64,000 bases of DNA, from assembly GCF_003850045.1 (NCBI RefSeq), contig NZ_RQJX01000006.1, positions 62,001-126,000 on the forward strand. Direction: 5' to 3'. A model generated the notes under the pieces. The model saw nothing but the letters and a program-made list of their open reading frames with translations, ran no database searches and was not told the DNA's origin. Both the position numbers and the translations under genes were made by a program. Below are positions 1-8,152 of this stretch, piece after piece. Positions within the stretch are counted from its first letter, which is position 1. Each line of letters begins with the position of its first letter. The DNA comes from Aeromicrobium camelliae (GTDB taxonomy: Bacteria; Actinomycetota; Actinomycetes; Propionibacteriales; Nocardioidaceae).

Positions 1-247
1 GCCGCCCGAGCCACACGAGCGTCACAGTGCCGGAGCCGTCATACAGCTCGGCCTCGAGGGCCGTCGCCTCACCGACCGGTCGCAACGTGATCGCCCGCAC
101 GACGCCGTGAAGGGAGACGACGTCGCGGTCCGGCTGTTCTCGAATCGGCCGGCACCCGGCCCGAGCGCAGTGCACCAGCAGTTCGTCGCTCTCCTGCTGG
201 TCGGTCGACGACCAGCGGTCGACCACGCGATGGAGGATTCCCGCCAT
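1..247 (-). CDS. OB-fold nucleic-acid-binding domain protein (partial)
   Basis: Only the first 82 codons are in the window; the gene runs off the left edge. After a short helical lead with two cysteines (residues 27 and 32), residues from about 43 onward read as the start of an OB-fold of the aspartyl-tRNA-synthetase/RecG anticodon-binding kind (SLHGVVRAITL, then a second strand ending LVWLGR). The family is the actinobacterial OB-fold protein found downstream of dut and DUF3710, as here. The ATG at 247 follows a TAGGAT hexamer by 6 nt with no Shine-Dalgarno, so it is probably leaderless and transcribed separately from the DUF3710 gene 26 nt upstream. Substrate and role are unknown. Confidence 0.75.
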   Translation of the reverse strand, partial: MAGILHRVVDRWSSTDQQESDELLVHCARAGCRPIREQPDRDVVSLHGVVRAITLRPVGEATALEAELYDGSGTVTLVWLGR

Positions 248-253
248 ATCTGG

Positions 254-259
254 ATCCTA
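254..259 (-). promoter_or_regulatory. -10 element, leaderless OB-fold gene
   Basis: The minus strand reads TAGGAT, then 6 nt (CCAGAT), then ATG. This is the TANNNT-6-RTG arrangement of actinobacterial leaderless transcripts. No -35 was assigned. Confidence 0.5.
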
Positions 260-273
260 GGCCGCGAAACGGC

Positions 274-924
274 TCAGGCCTCCTGCGACGGCTGAGACGA
301 CTGCGGCGTGACGCCCGGAGGCATGCGCAACGGCAACGGCTCCCGCACCATGCGCGGATCGCTGCCGCGCACCACGACGACGTCCCGGAGGATCTCCAGG
401 AGCGGCTCCGCTGCGGTCTCGTCCGTGGCGGCCTGACCGAGGAGCGTGGCACGGAGCAGCCATCGCGGACCTTCGACACCGAGGATCCGGCTCTGCTGCA
501 CGCCGGTCCGCCCGTCCTGGGCCGTCACCTCCACCCGGAAGTGCAGCTCGGGACCGAACGGACCGTCGGCGTCCTTCCAGTCACCTTCACGGCGCTCGAC
601 CTCGCGCTTGAGGTCGGTCAGGACGTCGCCCCACTCCCCGCCGGAGCGCGAGGCGGCGAAGATGCGCAACTCCATCGCGGAGCCCTCCACGACGACCAGC
701 ACGGACGTCAACTGGCCGTTCTCGGTGGGAAGCTGCAGTCCGACGCCGTCACGGCCCTTGATGCGCAACGCGCCGAGGTCGACGTATCCCGGGCCGTCCG
801 GATCGCGCTCGGAGGAGTCCCAGGGTCCGGCGGACCGGGTCGCCGGGACGGTCACCTCCGCGGCGACGTCGGGGGTCTCGGTGTGCTCTGCTGCCGCCGC
901 ATCCTTCTTGCGTCGACCGAACAT
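274..924 (-). CDS. DUF3710 domain protein
   Basis: 216-residue protein of the actinobacterial DUF3710 family, usually encoded directly after dut, as here. The N-terminus is basic ([11 protein letters not shown]), followed by a low-complexity stretch and then the conserved core from about residue 45 (YVDLGALRI, GVGLQLPTEN, EGSAMELRIFAAS). No enzyme motif, signal peptide or membrane segment is visible, so a cytosolic role is likely but the function is unknown. The ATG overlaps the dut stop in TGATG, and GAGAGGAA lies just upstream, so the two are translationally coupled. An in-frame extension back to 1422 exists but would lie entirely over dut and is rejected. Confidence 0.85.
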   Translation of the reverse strand: MFGRRKKDAAAAEHTETPDVAAEVTVPATRSAGPWDSSERDPDGPGYVDLGALRIKGRDGVGLQLPTENGQLTSVLVVVEGSAMELRIFAASRSGGEWGDVLTDLKREVERREGDWKDADGPFGPELHFRVEVTAQDGRTGVQQSRILGVEGPRWLLRATLLGQAATDETAAEPLLEILRDVVVVRGSDPRMVREPLPLRMPPGVTPQSSQPSQEA

Positions 925-1403
925 CAGCGTTCCTCTCGTACTTCTCGTGCGGGCGTCAACGACGCATGGCCACCCGATGAACCGTAGCCCCCTTCCCCGC
1001 GTTCGGACACGGGGAGTGCGGGGACGTCCACGAATCGGACGTGCTCGACACGTTGCACGACCAGTTGCGCGATGCGATCGCCGCGGTGAATCGTCACGGA
1101 TTCGTGCAGATCGTGGTTGATGAGCAGGACTTTGATCTCTCCGCGGTACCCGGCGTCGATCGTCCCGGGGGTGTTGACGACCGACAGGCCGTGGCGCAGC
1201 GCGAGCCCGGACCGCGGATGGACGAAGGCAGCGAATCCCTCGGGCAGGGCGATCGCGATGCCAGTCGGCACGAGCGCGCGTTCGCCGGGGGCGAGCTCGA
1301 CATCGACCGTGGAGACCAGGTCGGCACCGGCATCGTCGGGCCGCGCGTACCGCGGTGGCTCGATGCCCGGGTCGAGACGCTGGATCTGCACGTCGGTGCT
1401 CAT
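924..1403 (-). CDS. dut: dUTP diphosphatase
   Basis: Trimeric dUTPase, hydrolysing dUTP to dUMP and PPi, which keeps uracil out of DNA and supplies dUMP for thymidylate. The 159-residue length is normal. Visible motifs are motif 1 (PDDAGADL), motif 2 ([10 protein letters not shown]), motif 3 ([14 protein letters not shown]) and the C-terminal P-loop-like motif 5 ([11 protein letters not shown]) that closes over the substrate. The ATG at 1403 sits 8 nt after TAAGGT without a clear Shine-Dalgarno. It is transcribed divergently from the DUF3093 gene and coupled to DUF3710 through a TGATG overlap. The dut-DUF3710-OB-fold order is conserved in actinobacteria. Confidence 0.96.
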   Translation of the reverse strand: MSTDVQIQRLDPGIEPPRYARPDDAGADLVSTVDVELAPGERALVPTGIAIALPEGFAAFVHPRSGLALRHGLSVVNTPGTIDAGYRGEIKVLLINHDLHESVTIHRGDRIAQLVVQRVEHVRFVDVPALPVSERGEGGYGSSGGHASLTPAREVREER

Positions 1404-1411
1404 GTCGCCCG

Positions 1412-1417
1412 ACCTTA
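1412..1417 (-). promoter_or_regulatory. -10 element of dut
   Basis: TAAGGT on the minus strand lies 8 nt before the dut ATG, giving a leaderless or near-leaderless transcript. It occupies the 51-bp divergent gap to the DUF3093 gene. Confidence 0.4.
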
Positions 1418-1454
1418 CCCAAGGCGGGTTCGGCCGCTCCGGCACAGTAGAGGC

Positions 1455-1901
1455 GTGAACGCCGAGCATCGCGAACGCCTCACCGCCCCGCTCCCCTGGT
1501 GGCTCGTCGCCGTGGGCGCGGGCGCCTTCACCGGATGGCTGGTCCGTGTCGCGACGACCTTCGAGATCGGCCTCGTCGTCGCCGTGGTCACGGCTGCGGC
1601 CGCCGTGACGGTCGTCGCCGCCTACGGAGCCGCGACCGTGCAGGCGTCGGACGAGGGCCTTCGCGCGGGCCGCGCCTGGCTCGACCGTGCGCACCTGGGG
1701 ACGGTCGAGCCGCTCGACGCTGAGGGCTGGTCACGGGCCTTCGGCGAGGACGGCGACCTCCGAGCGTTCACCTTCACCCGCCCGTACATCCGGACCGGCG
1801 TCCGCGTGACCCTCGAGGACCCGGCCGACCCCACGCCGTTCTGGCTCGTCTCGACGCGCTTTCCCGCCTCAGTCGCCCGGGCCCTCGGCCACGGCGACTG
1901 A
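1455..1901 (+). CDS. DUF3093 membrane protein
   Basis: 148-residue protein of the DUF3093 family, with two transmembrane segments at about residues 16-31 and 36-58 followed by a cytoplasmic domain of about 90 residues ([31 protein letters not shown]). It matches the gene divergent from dut in mycobacteria and other actinobacteria. The GTG at 1455 was chosen because the conserved family start ([11 protein letters not shown]) follows at once and upstream frame lies over dut. CACAGT, a weak -10, ends 6 nt before the start. Function is unknown. Confidence 0.85.
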   Translation: MNAEHRERLTAPLPWWLVAVGAGAFTGWLVRVATTFEIGLVVAVVTAAAAVTVVAAYGAATVQASDEGLRAGRAWLDRAHLGTVEPLDAEGWSRAFGEDGDLRAFTFTRPYIRTGVRVTLEDPADPTPFWLVSTRFPASVARALGHGD

Positions 1902-1956
1902 CGCCGACCCGCGACCTGCGCCACAATGGTCCTGACCGTCACCGACAGGAGGACCC

Positions 1957-2355
1957 GTGGCCAAGCGCAAGAGCACGCCAGACGCCAGCACGACCAGCGG
2001 CGCGGAGGTCAAGGCACAGCGCCGCCTCGGTCGCGGCACGTGGAAGGTGATGGACACGAGTTCCTCGGTCCTGGCTGCTGCCCTCGCGCCCCGCGTCTCG
2101 AACCTGGCGTGGCGCGCGATCACCGGCCGCAAGGCCCCCGCCAGTTCCCGGCATCCCGATCTCAGCACGGCCGAGGCGATCGGATGGGCAGCGCTGGGCG
2201 GCGCGACCGTGCAGGTGGTGCGCACGGTCGTGCGCCGTGGAGTCGCCAGCTATTGGGTCAAGTCCACCGGCGATCTGCCGCCGGGCATGAAGAAGCTCGC
2301 AGAAACGGGAAGACCGGCCCCGAAGGACCGGTCTTCCATGTCGCCGAGGCGCTGA
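1957..2355 (+). CDS. DUF4235 domain protein
   Basis: 132-residue small protein of the DUF4235 family. Residues 28-95 hold the family core: WKVMDTSSSVLAAALA, NLAWRAITGRKAP, then a glycine-rich helix EAIGWAALGGATVQVV that could lie in or on the membrane. The start is GTG, with AGGAGG 5 nt upstream. The last 10 codons overlap a perfect inverted repeat (2308-2337), and its stop abuts the DUF4193 stop tail to tail (TGATCA). Function is unknown; membrane association is inferred. Confidence 0.8.
   Translation: MAKRKSTPDASTTSGAEVKAQRRLGRGTWKVMDTSSSVLAAALAPRVSNLAWRAITGRKAPASSRHPDLSTAEAIGWAALGGATVQVVRTVVRRGVASYWVKSTGDLPPGMKKLAETGRPAPKDRSSMSPRR
2308..2337 (+). terminator. Hairpin inside the DUF4235 3' end
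   Basis: GGAAGACCGG pairs perfectly with CCGGTCTTCC around a 10-nt loop. It lies within the final codons of DUF4235 and just past the stop of the convergent DUF4193 gene, so it may end transcription from both sides. There is no T-run, which is usual in high-GC actinobacteria. Confidence 0.5.
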
Positions 2356-2655
2356 TCAGTCGGCGCAGTCGCGGCAGATGGGCTGCCCGTTCTTCTCGTG
2401 GGCGAGCTGGCTGCGGTGGTGCACCAGGAAACACGACATGCAGGTGAACTCGTCGGACTGCTTGGGAACGACCTGAACGGCCAGCTCCTCATGGGACAGG
2501 TCCGCTCCGGGCAGCTCGAAGGACTCGGCCGCTTCGACCTCGTCCTCGTCGACCTTGCCCGAATTCTGCTCGTGCCGACGCGCCTTCAGCTCCTCGATGC
2601 TGTCCTCGGACTGATCCTCTTCGGTCTTGCGAGGGGCGTCGTAATCGGTGGCCAT
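2356..2655 (-). CDS. DUF4193 zinc-ribbon-like protein
   Basis: 99-residue acidic protein of the DUF4193 family. The C-terminal third has the paired-cysteine pattern CMSC and CRDC separated by 18 residues (HHRSQLA between), which is typical of a zinc ribbon. The N-terminal half is charged and probably disordered (EDSIEELKARR). Family members sit beside suhB and dut in actinobacteria. GGAGAG lies 5 nt before the ATG. Zinc binding is inferred from the cysteines. A nucleic-acid-linked role is plausible but unproven. Confidence 0.85.
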   Translation of the reverse strand: MATDYDAPRKTEEDQSEDSIEELKARRHEQNSGKVDEDEVEAAESFELPGADLSHEELAVQVVPKQSDEFTCMSCFLVHHRSQLAHEKNGQPICRDCAD

Positions 2656-2719
2656 GTACTCTCCGTCTCGTGCGTGTCAACCGGCGCGATTCTGTCATAC
2701 CGCACCAAGGGCGTCGCGC

Positions 2720-3514
2720 TCAGAACCCACAAGCACGAACGAGCGCGAAATATTCCTCGAAGATGACGGGATGCGCGGCGACGACGAGGCGCTCGTCCGG
2801 CGGGCCGTCGAGCCCGCTGAGCACCAGGCCCGCCTCCCGCGCGATGAGCCCTCCGGCGGCCAGATCCCAGGGCTTGAGGCCCTGCTCGACGTAGGCGTCG
2901 ATGCGACCGTCGGCGAGGGCGACCAGGTCCAGCGACGCCGCGCCGATGCGCCGGATGTCGCGCACCCGAGGCAACAGCTGCAGCACCGCGCGCGCCTGCT
3001 GCTCACGCACCTCGGCGGCGTAATTGAAGCCGGTCGCGACGAGCATCTGGTCGAGGGTGGCCGGCGGCGGACCCTGGAGGGCGATCCGCTCGTCGCCGTC
3101 CCAGCGCCATGCGCCTTCACCGGAGAGCGCGGCGTACTCCTCGCCCGTGGCGATATTGATGACATAGCCGAGCGCCACGTCGCCGTCATCGATCCGGGCG
3201 GCGATCGACACCGCGTACACCGGGATGCCGTAGACGAAGTTCACGGTGCCGTCGATCGGGTCGACGATCCACTGCACACCGCTCGTGCCGACGATCTCCT
3301 CTCCCTCCTCGCCGAGGAACCCGTCCTCAGGCCGCGCGTCGAGGATGCGCGCGCGGATGAGCCGCTCGGAAGCCTCGTCGATCTCGGTGACGACATCGGT
3401 GGGCGTCGACTTGGTCGCCGTCACCCCCACGCGGCCCGCGGGCCGACGCGTCCGGACGAGTTCGGCCGCCTCGCGGCCGACGGTGCGGGCGAGGTCGAGC
3501 AGGTCCCGGCTCAC
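2720..3514 (-). CDS. suhB: Inositol monophosphatase family protein
   Basis: 264-residue Mg-dependent phosphatase of the IMPase/SuhB fold, hydrolysing myo-inositol 1-phosphate or a related sugar phosphate. In actinobacteria this can feed inositol for phosphatidylinositol and mycothiol. All family motifs are present: GEEGEE (first metal ligand), [12 protein letters not shown] (metal and catalytic loop) and [14 protein letters not shown] near the C-terminus. The GTG at 3514 overlaps the ferrochelatase stop as GTGA, so it is the distal gene of a two-gene coupled unit. An ATG 21 codons upstream lies inside hemH and is rejected. The exact substrate cannot be read from sequence; histidinol phosphatase is an alternative. 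Confidence 0.9.
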   Translation of the reverse strand: MSRDLLDLARTVGREAAELVRTRRPAGRVGVTATKSTPTDVVTEIDEASERLIRARILDARPEDGFLGEEGEEIVGTSGVQWIVDPIDGTVNFVYGIPVYAVSIAARIDDGDVALGYVINIATGEEYAALSGEGAWRWDGDERIALQGPPPATLDQMLVATGFNYAAEVREQQARAVLQLLPRVRDIRRIGAASLDLVALADGRIDAYVEQGLKPWDLAAGGLIAREAGLVLSGLDGPPDERLVVAAHPVIFEEYFALVRACGF

Positions 3515-4551
3515 GGAAGCACCGGCAGGTCGGCGCCGGCGTTGACGCAGCACTGCGCCGGGCAGTGATCGGGCCACGGTCCGAGGTCACCGAGCGCGGG
3601 ACGCTCGGGCTGCTCCCCGCGCTCGCTCGCCGCACGCTCGAGGACGAGTTCACGAACCAGCGCGACGAACTCCGGATGCACACCCGGGGTGGGGACGCGC
3701 ACGAAGTCCAGGCCCAGGTCCTTGGCAGTCTGCGCCGCTTCGGTGTCGAGGTCGTAGATGACCTCCATGTGATCGGAGATGAAGCCGATCGGCACCACCG
3801 CCACCGAATGGACACCCTGGGCGGAGAGCTCCTCGAGGTGATCATTGATGTCGGGGTCGAGCCAGGGGATGTGCGGCGCCCCGGAGCGGGAGCAGAACGC
3901 CAGCGACCACGCCTCGTGACCGAGTTCGCCCGCCACCATACGAGCGACCGACTCGTGCTGGCGCAGATAAGCCTGCGCGCCGGGGCCGCCGCTCGCCTCG
4001 TTCATCGCGTCGGGGATCGAGTGCGTCACGAAGACCACGTGCGTGCCCTCCGGTGCCGCAGCGAGCGCGTCGCGGGTCTGCTCCACGAAGGGGCCGACGA
4101 ATCCGGGGTGGTTGTAGTAATGCCGCAGCTTGGCCAGCTCGACGGGGAGGTCGAGCTGCGCCTCGTACAGATTCTCGCGGTACTGACGGCACCCGGAGTA
4201 GGAGGAGTACGCGCTCGTGACGAAGCACACGGCGCGGCGAACGCCGTCGGCCGCCATCGCCTCGGTCGTCTCGCGCAGGTACGGATCCCAGTTGCGGTTG
4301 CCCCAGTAGACCGGCAGGTCCAGGCCGTGCTCCGCGAAGTCCGCCTCGATCGCGGCGATCAGCGCACGGTTCTGGTCGTTGATCGGCGACTTGCCCCCGA
4401 AGCCGAAGTAGTGCTCTCCCACCTCCACAAGTCGTTCGCGCGGGATGCCGCGGCCACGGGTGACGTTCTCGAGGAACGGCACCACGTCATCGGGCTTCTC
4501 CGGGCCGCCGAAGGACACGAGAAGCAGGGCGTCGAAGGGGCGTGGATCCAT
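3511..4551 (-). CDS. cpfC: Coproporphyrin III ferrochelatase
   Basis: 346-residue ferrochelatase (older name hemH), inserting Fe2+ into coproporphyrin III in the haem route used by Gram-positives. The catalytic histidine is in [10 protein letters not shown] and the conserved acid in [12 protein letters not shown]. The N-terminus [14 protein letters not shown] and YWGNRNWDP are family-typical. The C-terminal tail contains CPAQCC; actinobacterial ferrochelatases often carry a [2Fe-2S] cluster using C-terminal cysteines, but the spacing here is not the usual one, so a cluster is only possible. It is coupled to the IMPase gene by a GTGA overlap and divergent from the ABC exporter. Confidence 0.95.
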   Translation of the reverse strand: MDPRPFDALLLVSFGGPEKPDDVVPFLENVTRGRGIPRERLVEVGEHYFGFGGKSPINDQNRALIAAIEADFAEHGLDLPVYWGNRNWDPYLRETTEAMAADGVRRAVCFVTSAYSSYSGCRQYRENLYEAQLDLPVELAKLRHYYNHPGFVGPFVEQTRDALAAAPEGTHVVFVTHSIPDAMNEASGGPGAQAYLRQHESVARMVAGELGHEAWSLAFCSRSGAPHIPWLDPDINDHLEELSAQGVHSVAVVPIGFISDHMEVIYDLDTEAAQTAKDLGLDFVRVPTPGVHPEFVALVRELVLERAASERGEQPERPALGDLGPWPDHCPAQCCVNAGADLPVLP

Positions 4552-4621
4552 GCCCTCAGTCTCTCATCCACGCCCCGCCGGCCGCGCGGCCACATCACCC
4601 TCCTGCGGACGCACGGCGACG

Positions 4622-4637
4622 TCATCCCACGGGATGA
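4622..4637. promoter_or_regulatory. Operator-like palindrome before the ABC exporter
   Basis: TCATCCC-AC-GGGATGA is a perfect 7-bp dyad around two bases, in the 152-bp gap between divergent cpfC and the exporter genes, 67 nt before the ATP-binding-protein start. It has the form of a dimeric repressor site. No regulator gene is adjacent, so the binding protein is unknown. Confidence 0.35.
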
Positions 4638-4703
4638 GGAGGGCGTTGTCGAATGGTCCACGGCGCCGATGTCCGGAGGGGTCCGACGGCCGAGACTCGC
4701 AGC

Positions 4704-5438
4704 ATGGAATTTCAGCACTCCTCCCCAGCCCCCACCGCCGGCACTCCCACGGCGGTCCTCACGGCCACCGCCCTGGTGAAGCGATACGGCCCCACCACCG
4801 CCCTCGACGGCGCGAGTCTGCGCGTCCACCGCGGCGAGGCCGTCGCCGTCATGGGAGCGTCGGGGTCGGGCAAGACGACGTTGCTGCACTGCATGGCTGC
4901 GGTCATCGGTCCCGACAGCGGGTCGGTCCAGCTCACCGTGGACGGTCACGCCACCGAGATCGCGGGCCTGGACGAGGAGGCACGCTCGCAGCTGCGCCGG
5001 ACAAGGTTCGGCTTCGTGTTCCAGAACGGGATGCTGCTGCCCGAACTCACGGCGCTGGAGAACGTCGCACTGCCGCTCATGGTCAACGGACACCCGCGGC
5101 ACGCCGCGGAGTCGGCTGCGGCGCCATGGCTGGCCGCGCTGGGCTTGGCCGGAATGGAGCAGCGACGCATCGGACAGCTCAGTGGCGGGCAGGCCCAGCG
5201 CGTCGCGATCGCCCGTGCGCAGGTGACAGCGGCACCGGTCGTCTTCGCCGACGAGCCGACCGGCGCGCTCGACTCGGCGACGTCCGACGACGTCATGAAC
5301 GCCCTGCTCTACGCCACGAAGGGCCAGGGACGCAGCCTCGTCGTCGTGACGCACGACCCGCGCGTCGCGCAGCGCTGCGACCGCGTCCTGCACATGAGCG
5401 ACGGGCGCATCGTCCGCGAGGAGGAGCCGGTCCGATGA
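4704..5438 (+). CDS. ABC exporter ATP-binding protein (LolD/MacB-like)
   Basis: 244-residue ATPase subunit of an FtsX-type ABC transporter. All nucleotide-binding motifs are intact: Walker A GASGSGKT, Q-loop FVFQNG, signature LSGGQ, Walker B VVFADEP and the switch histidine in VVVTHD. It partners with the permease that follows, overlapping it as ATGA. Such pairs export lipids, peptides or antibiotics, or sense cell-envelope stress. The substrate cannot be told, and no binding protein or two-component system is adjacent. ATG 4704 was chosen because the family homology begins shortly after it; upstream in-frame sequence is low-complexity. A palindrome at 4622-4637 may control it. Confidence 0.9.
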   Translation: MEFQHSSPAPTAGTPTAVLTATALVKRYGPTTALDGASLRVHRGEAVAVMGASGSGKTTLLHCMAAVIGPDSGSVQLTVDGHATEIAGLDEEARSQLRRTRFGFVFQNGMLLPELTALENVALPLMVNGHPRHAAESAAAPWLAALGLAGMEQRRIGQLSGGQAQRVAIARAQVTAAPVVFADEPTGALDSATSDDVMNALLYATKGQGRSLVVVTHDPRVAQRCDRVLHMSDGRIVREEEPVR

Positions 5439-6844
5439 GCACCACCACGCTCCCGTCGGCTTCAAGCCCGACCCTGTCAGCACCCCGCCGCTTGGCCGCG
5501 CTCACCGTGCTGCTCGCCCGGCCCAGCCGACAGGGGCGCGCCGCCGTGGTGCTGCCCCTCGCGGCGTTCGCGGTCACGACCGCTCTGCTCCTCACGGTCG
5601 TCGGCGGCACGCTCATGTTCGCGAACGACCCGCGCGCCCAGGTCGAGGACCTCGGCGACATGTACCTGCAGTTGAGCCTCGTCGCGCTCCTGCTTCTTGC
5701 CGTGCCGACGCTGTCCCTCGGCGCCTCCGCAGCGCGACTCTCCGCGCGGCGCCGCGACGACCGGCTCGCAGCGCTGCGACTGCTCGGCGCATCCAGCCGC
5801 GACGTCAGCCTGATCACGGTCGTCGAGGCCACCGCCATCGCCGTCGCGGGGAGCCTCCTGGGCACGGCGCTGTACGCGCTCCTGCTGCCGGCGTTGGGGC
5901 AACTGCGTTTCTTCGGCGAACGCATCGGCGTCGCCGCGGTCTGGGCCGGCTGGCCCGCCGTAGGCGGCGTCCTCGGGGCGGTCGCCCTCATGGCCGCGAC
6001 GAGCGCCGTACTCGGTCTACGCCGGGTGCGGCTGACTCCCCTCGGCGTCCGTACTCGTGCCGAGGTGCCGCACCGGCCGCTGCGGTGGGCCTTCGCCGGA
6101 ATCGGCGTCATCCTGCTCGGAGCCGCGGGCGTCTCGCAGATGAGCCTCATCGGCAGCGCGCTGGGCATGGCGGTGATGATCGCGTTCGTGTTCGTCGTGT
6201 TCGGCGCAGGCCTGGCGCTGCTCAACCTGATCGGTCCGCCCGTCGTCGCCGCGCGCGGCCGCGCGATGGCCCGTCGCGCGAAGACTCCGTCCCATCTCAT
6301 CGCCGGCCGGCAGCTGGCCGAGCACAGCGGACCGGCGTGGCGGAGGGTCTCAGCGCTGTCGATGATCTCCTTCGTGGCCGTCGTGGGCGGGGTCGGGATG
6401 TCGTTGGCGTCCGCGATGTCGGACGGTGACGTCGACCGTGCCGGCCGACTCATCGCCGCCGACATGACGACGGGCGTGCTGCTGACCCTCGCGATCGCGT
6501 TCGTCATGCTCGCGTGCTCGGTCGGCGTGACACAGGCGGCGGCGATCCTCGACGACGCCCAACTCATCGTCGGGCTCGACCGACTCGGCATGCCGATCTC
6601 CATGCTGGAGCGCTCGCGCCGCATCGCCGTCATGGTGCCGATGCGGATGGCCGCGCTCGGCGGAGCGGCCGCAGGCGCCGTCCTCACGTTGCCGCTCATG
6701 GGGATGGCGGTCTTCGTCGCGCCGCTCTCGGTCCTGGTGGTCGTCGGCACGTTCGCCGTCGGATTCACGCTCGTGGGGCTCGCGTTCGTGGCCACCCGCC
6801 CCGTCGTGACCGCGGTGCGTGCGCGTCCCGACCGGGTCGGTTGA
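5435..6844 (+). CDS. FtsX-like ABC exporter permease
   Basis: 469-residue integral membrane subunit of the exporter encoded just upstream. About eight to ten hydrophobic segments fall in two halves, each resembling an FtsX/ABC3 domain: roughly residues 20-230, with the coupling motif RRRDDRLAALRLLGAS, and residues 285-460, with the matching LIVGLDRLGMPISM. The duplication within one short chain, with no large extracytoplasmic domain, resembles actinobacterial peptide or antibiotic exporters rather than MacB. The start overlaps the ATPase stop (ATGA), so the two are made together. Substrate unknown. Confidence 0.85.
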   Translation: MSTTTLPSASSPTLSAPRRLAALTVLLARPSRQGRAAVVLPLAAFAVTTALLLTVVGGTLMFANDPRAQVEDLGDMYLQLSLVALLLLAVPTLSLGASAARLSARRRDDRLAALRLLGASSRDVSLITVVEATAIAVAGSLLGTALYALLLPALGQLRFFGERIGVAAVWAGWPAVGGVLGAVALMAATSAVLGLRRVRLTPLGVRTRAEVPHRPLRWAFAGIGVILLGAAGVSQMSLIGSALGMAVMIAFVFVVFGAGLALLNLIGPPVVAARGRAMARRAKTPSHLIAGRQLAEHSGPAWRRVSALSMISFVAVVGGVGMSLASAMSDGDVDRAGRLIAADMTTGVLLTLAIAFVMLACSVGVTQAAAILDDAQLIVGLDRLGMPISMLERSRRIAVMVPMRMAALGGAAAGAVLTLPLMGMAVFVAPLSVLVVVGTFAVGFTLVGLAFVATRPVVTAVRARPDRVG

Positions 6845-6867
6845 CCACCGCGAATCTCGCGGGGGTC

Positions 6868-6873
6868 TACGCT
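6868..6873 (+). promoter_or_regulatory. -10 element, leaderless MFS gene
   Basis: TACGCT lies 7 nt before the ATG at 6881, with no Shine-Dalgarno between. It gives the MFS gene its own start despite following the exporter by only 36 nt. Confidence 0.45.
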
Positions 6874-6880
6874 GCTGGCG

Positions 6881-8068
6881 ATGCTCTCGACCTACGCCGC
6901 GCTGCTGCGCACTCCCGGAGCGGCCGCGTTCTCGCTCGCCGCGACACTCGGCCGGCTTCCGCTGTCGATGGCCGGGCTCGGGATCGTGCTGCTCGTGGTC
7001 GAGCGGACCGGTTCGTACGCGCAGGCAGGCGTGGTCGCCGCGGGGTACATCCTCGCGGCGGCCGTCGCGGCACCGATTCAGGGCCGGGTGGCGGACCGCT
7101 GGGGTCAGGCTCCGGTGCTCGTCGCGGCGAGTCTGATCTTCGCGGCCGGCGCCGGACTGATCCTGGCGACCGCCGGCGGGCCCACGACCGTCGCGATGCT
7201 GTGCGCCGCGGTCGCGGGACTCGGCGCCCCGCAGACGGGGAACATGGCCCGGCGCCGCTGGTCGCATCTCCTCGCCGCCGACCGGGCACGGCTCAGCACG
7301 GCCTTCGCGCTCGAGGCGGTCCTCGACGAGGCCGTGTTCATCGTCGGCCCGGTCCTCGTCACCTTCCTGACCATCTCCGTGGCCGAGCCTGCGGGACTCC
7401 TCGTGGCCGCAGCCTGCTCCTGCGCCGGAAGCTGGGGCCTGGCGGCGCACCGGTCCTCGGCCCCTCCGACCCACCGCGGTGCTCGGGGCTCCTCGGAACG
7501 TCTCCCCGCGGGCCTTCTCGCGGTCGTCGTGGTGGCCGCCGCCTGCATGGGGGTCCTCTTCGGGTCGACCGAGGTCCTCGTGGTGGCCTTCACCGACGAA
7601 CAGGGCAGGCCCGGGCTCGCCGGTCTCGTGCTCGCGCTCTGGGCCGTCGGAAGTCTCGCGGCCGGTGTCATCGTCGGCGCTCTCCCGGCGCCTGCGTCGC
7701 CGCTGGGTCGCCTGCGCGCCACGACTGCGGTGCTCGGCCTGCTGTTCCTCCCGCTGCCCTGGGCGCCCAATGTCGCGCTGCTCGCGGCGGGCATGCTCGT
7801 GACGGGTTTCATGGTCGCTCCCACCCTGATCGCCGCCACCACCCTCGTCGAGGCGACGATGCCACCGGCGCGACTGACCGAGGCGCTCATGTGGACGGGT
7901 GCCGGGCTCTCCATCGGGGTGGCGCCGGGCGCCTCGCTGTCGGGCATCGTCGTCGACGAGGTCAGCGCCTCCGCGGGCTTCCTGGTGCCGTGCGTGGCCG
8001 CGTTGGCCGCCTCGGCCATCGCGGTCGCGTACCGCCGCCCCCTGCCGGTCGCGCATCCGACGGGGTGA
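6881..8068 (+). CDS. MFS transporter
   Basis: 395-residue major facilitator with about 12 predicted helices. The loop between helices 2 and 3 carries a version of motif A (GRVADRWGQAPVL). The central loop around residues 195-205 is short and basic-polar (RGSSERL). It resembles the small drug or metabolite efflux MFS proteins common in actinobacteria, but no substrate can be assigned. It starts 36 nt after the ABC exporter and appears to have its own leaderless promoter. Downstream, sepH has a separate promoter. Confidence 0.85.
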   Translation: MLSTYAALLRTPGAAAFSLAATLGRLPLSMAGLGIVLLVVERTGSYAQAGVVAAGYILAAAVAAPIQGRVADRWGQAPVLVAASLIFAAGAGLILATAGGPTTVAMLCAAVAGLGAPQTGNMARRRWSHLLAADRARLSTAFALEAVLDEAVFIVGPVLVTFLTISVAEPAGLLVAAACSCAGSWGLAAHRSSAPPTHRGARGSSERLPAGLLAVVVVAAACMGVLFGSTEVLVVAFTDEQGRPGLAGLVLALWAVGSLAAGVIVGALPAPASPLGRLRATTAVLGLLFLPLPWAPNVALLAAGMLVTGFMVAPTLIAATTLVEATMPPARLTEALMWTGAGLSIGVAPGASLSGIVVDEVSASAGFLVPCVAALAASAIAVAYRRPLPVAHPTG

Positions 8069-8110
8069 AACACGCGCGGCGACGTCCCACGGCAGCGGTC
8101 ACCCCGAGAC

Positions 8111-8116
8111 TAGGAT
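8111..8116 (+). promoter_or_regulatory. -10 element of sepH
   Basis: TAGGAT lies 36 nt before the sepH start and implies a short leader of about 30 nt that contains the GGAGG ribosome site. No good -35 is seen. Confidence 0.45.
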
Positions 8117-8152
8117 CGAAGTCAGGTCGAACTGCAGCGTCCGGAGGCAATG

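Noticed and set aside
925..1422. N-terminal extension of the DUF3710 gene through dut
   Set aside because: The 166 extra residues are dut read in another frame; the ATG at 924 has a ribosome site and a TGATG junction.
6350..8056. Long minus-strand frame over the ABC permease and MFS genes
   Set aside because: The plus-strand proteins have clear helices and motifs; the antisense product is a run of Arg/His/Gly/Asp.
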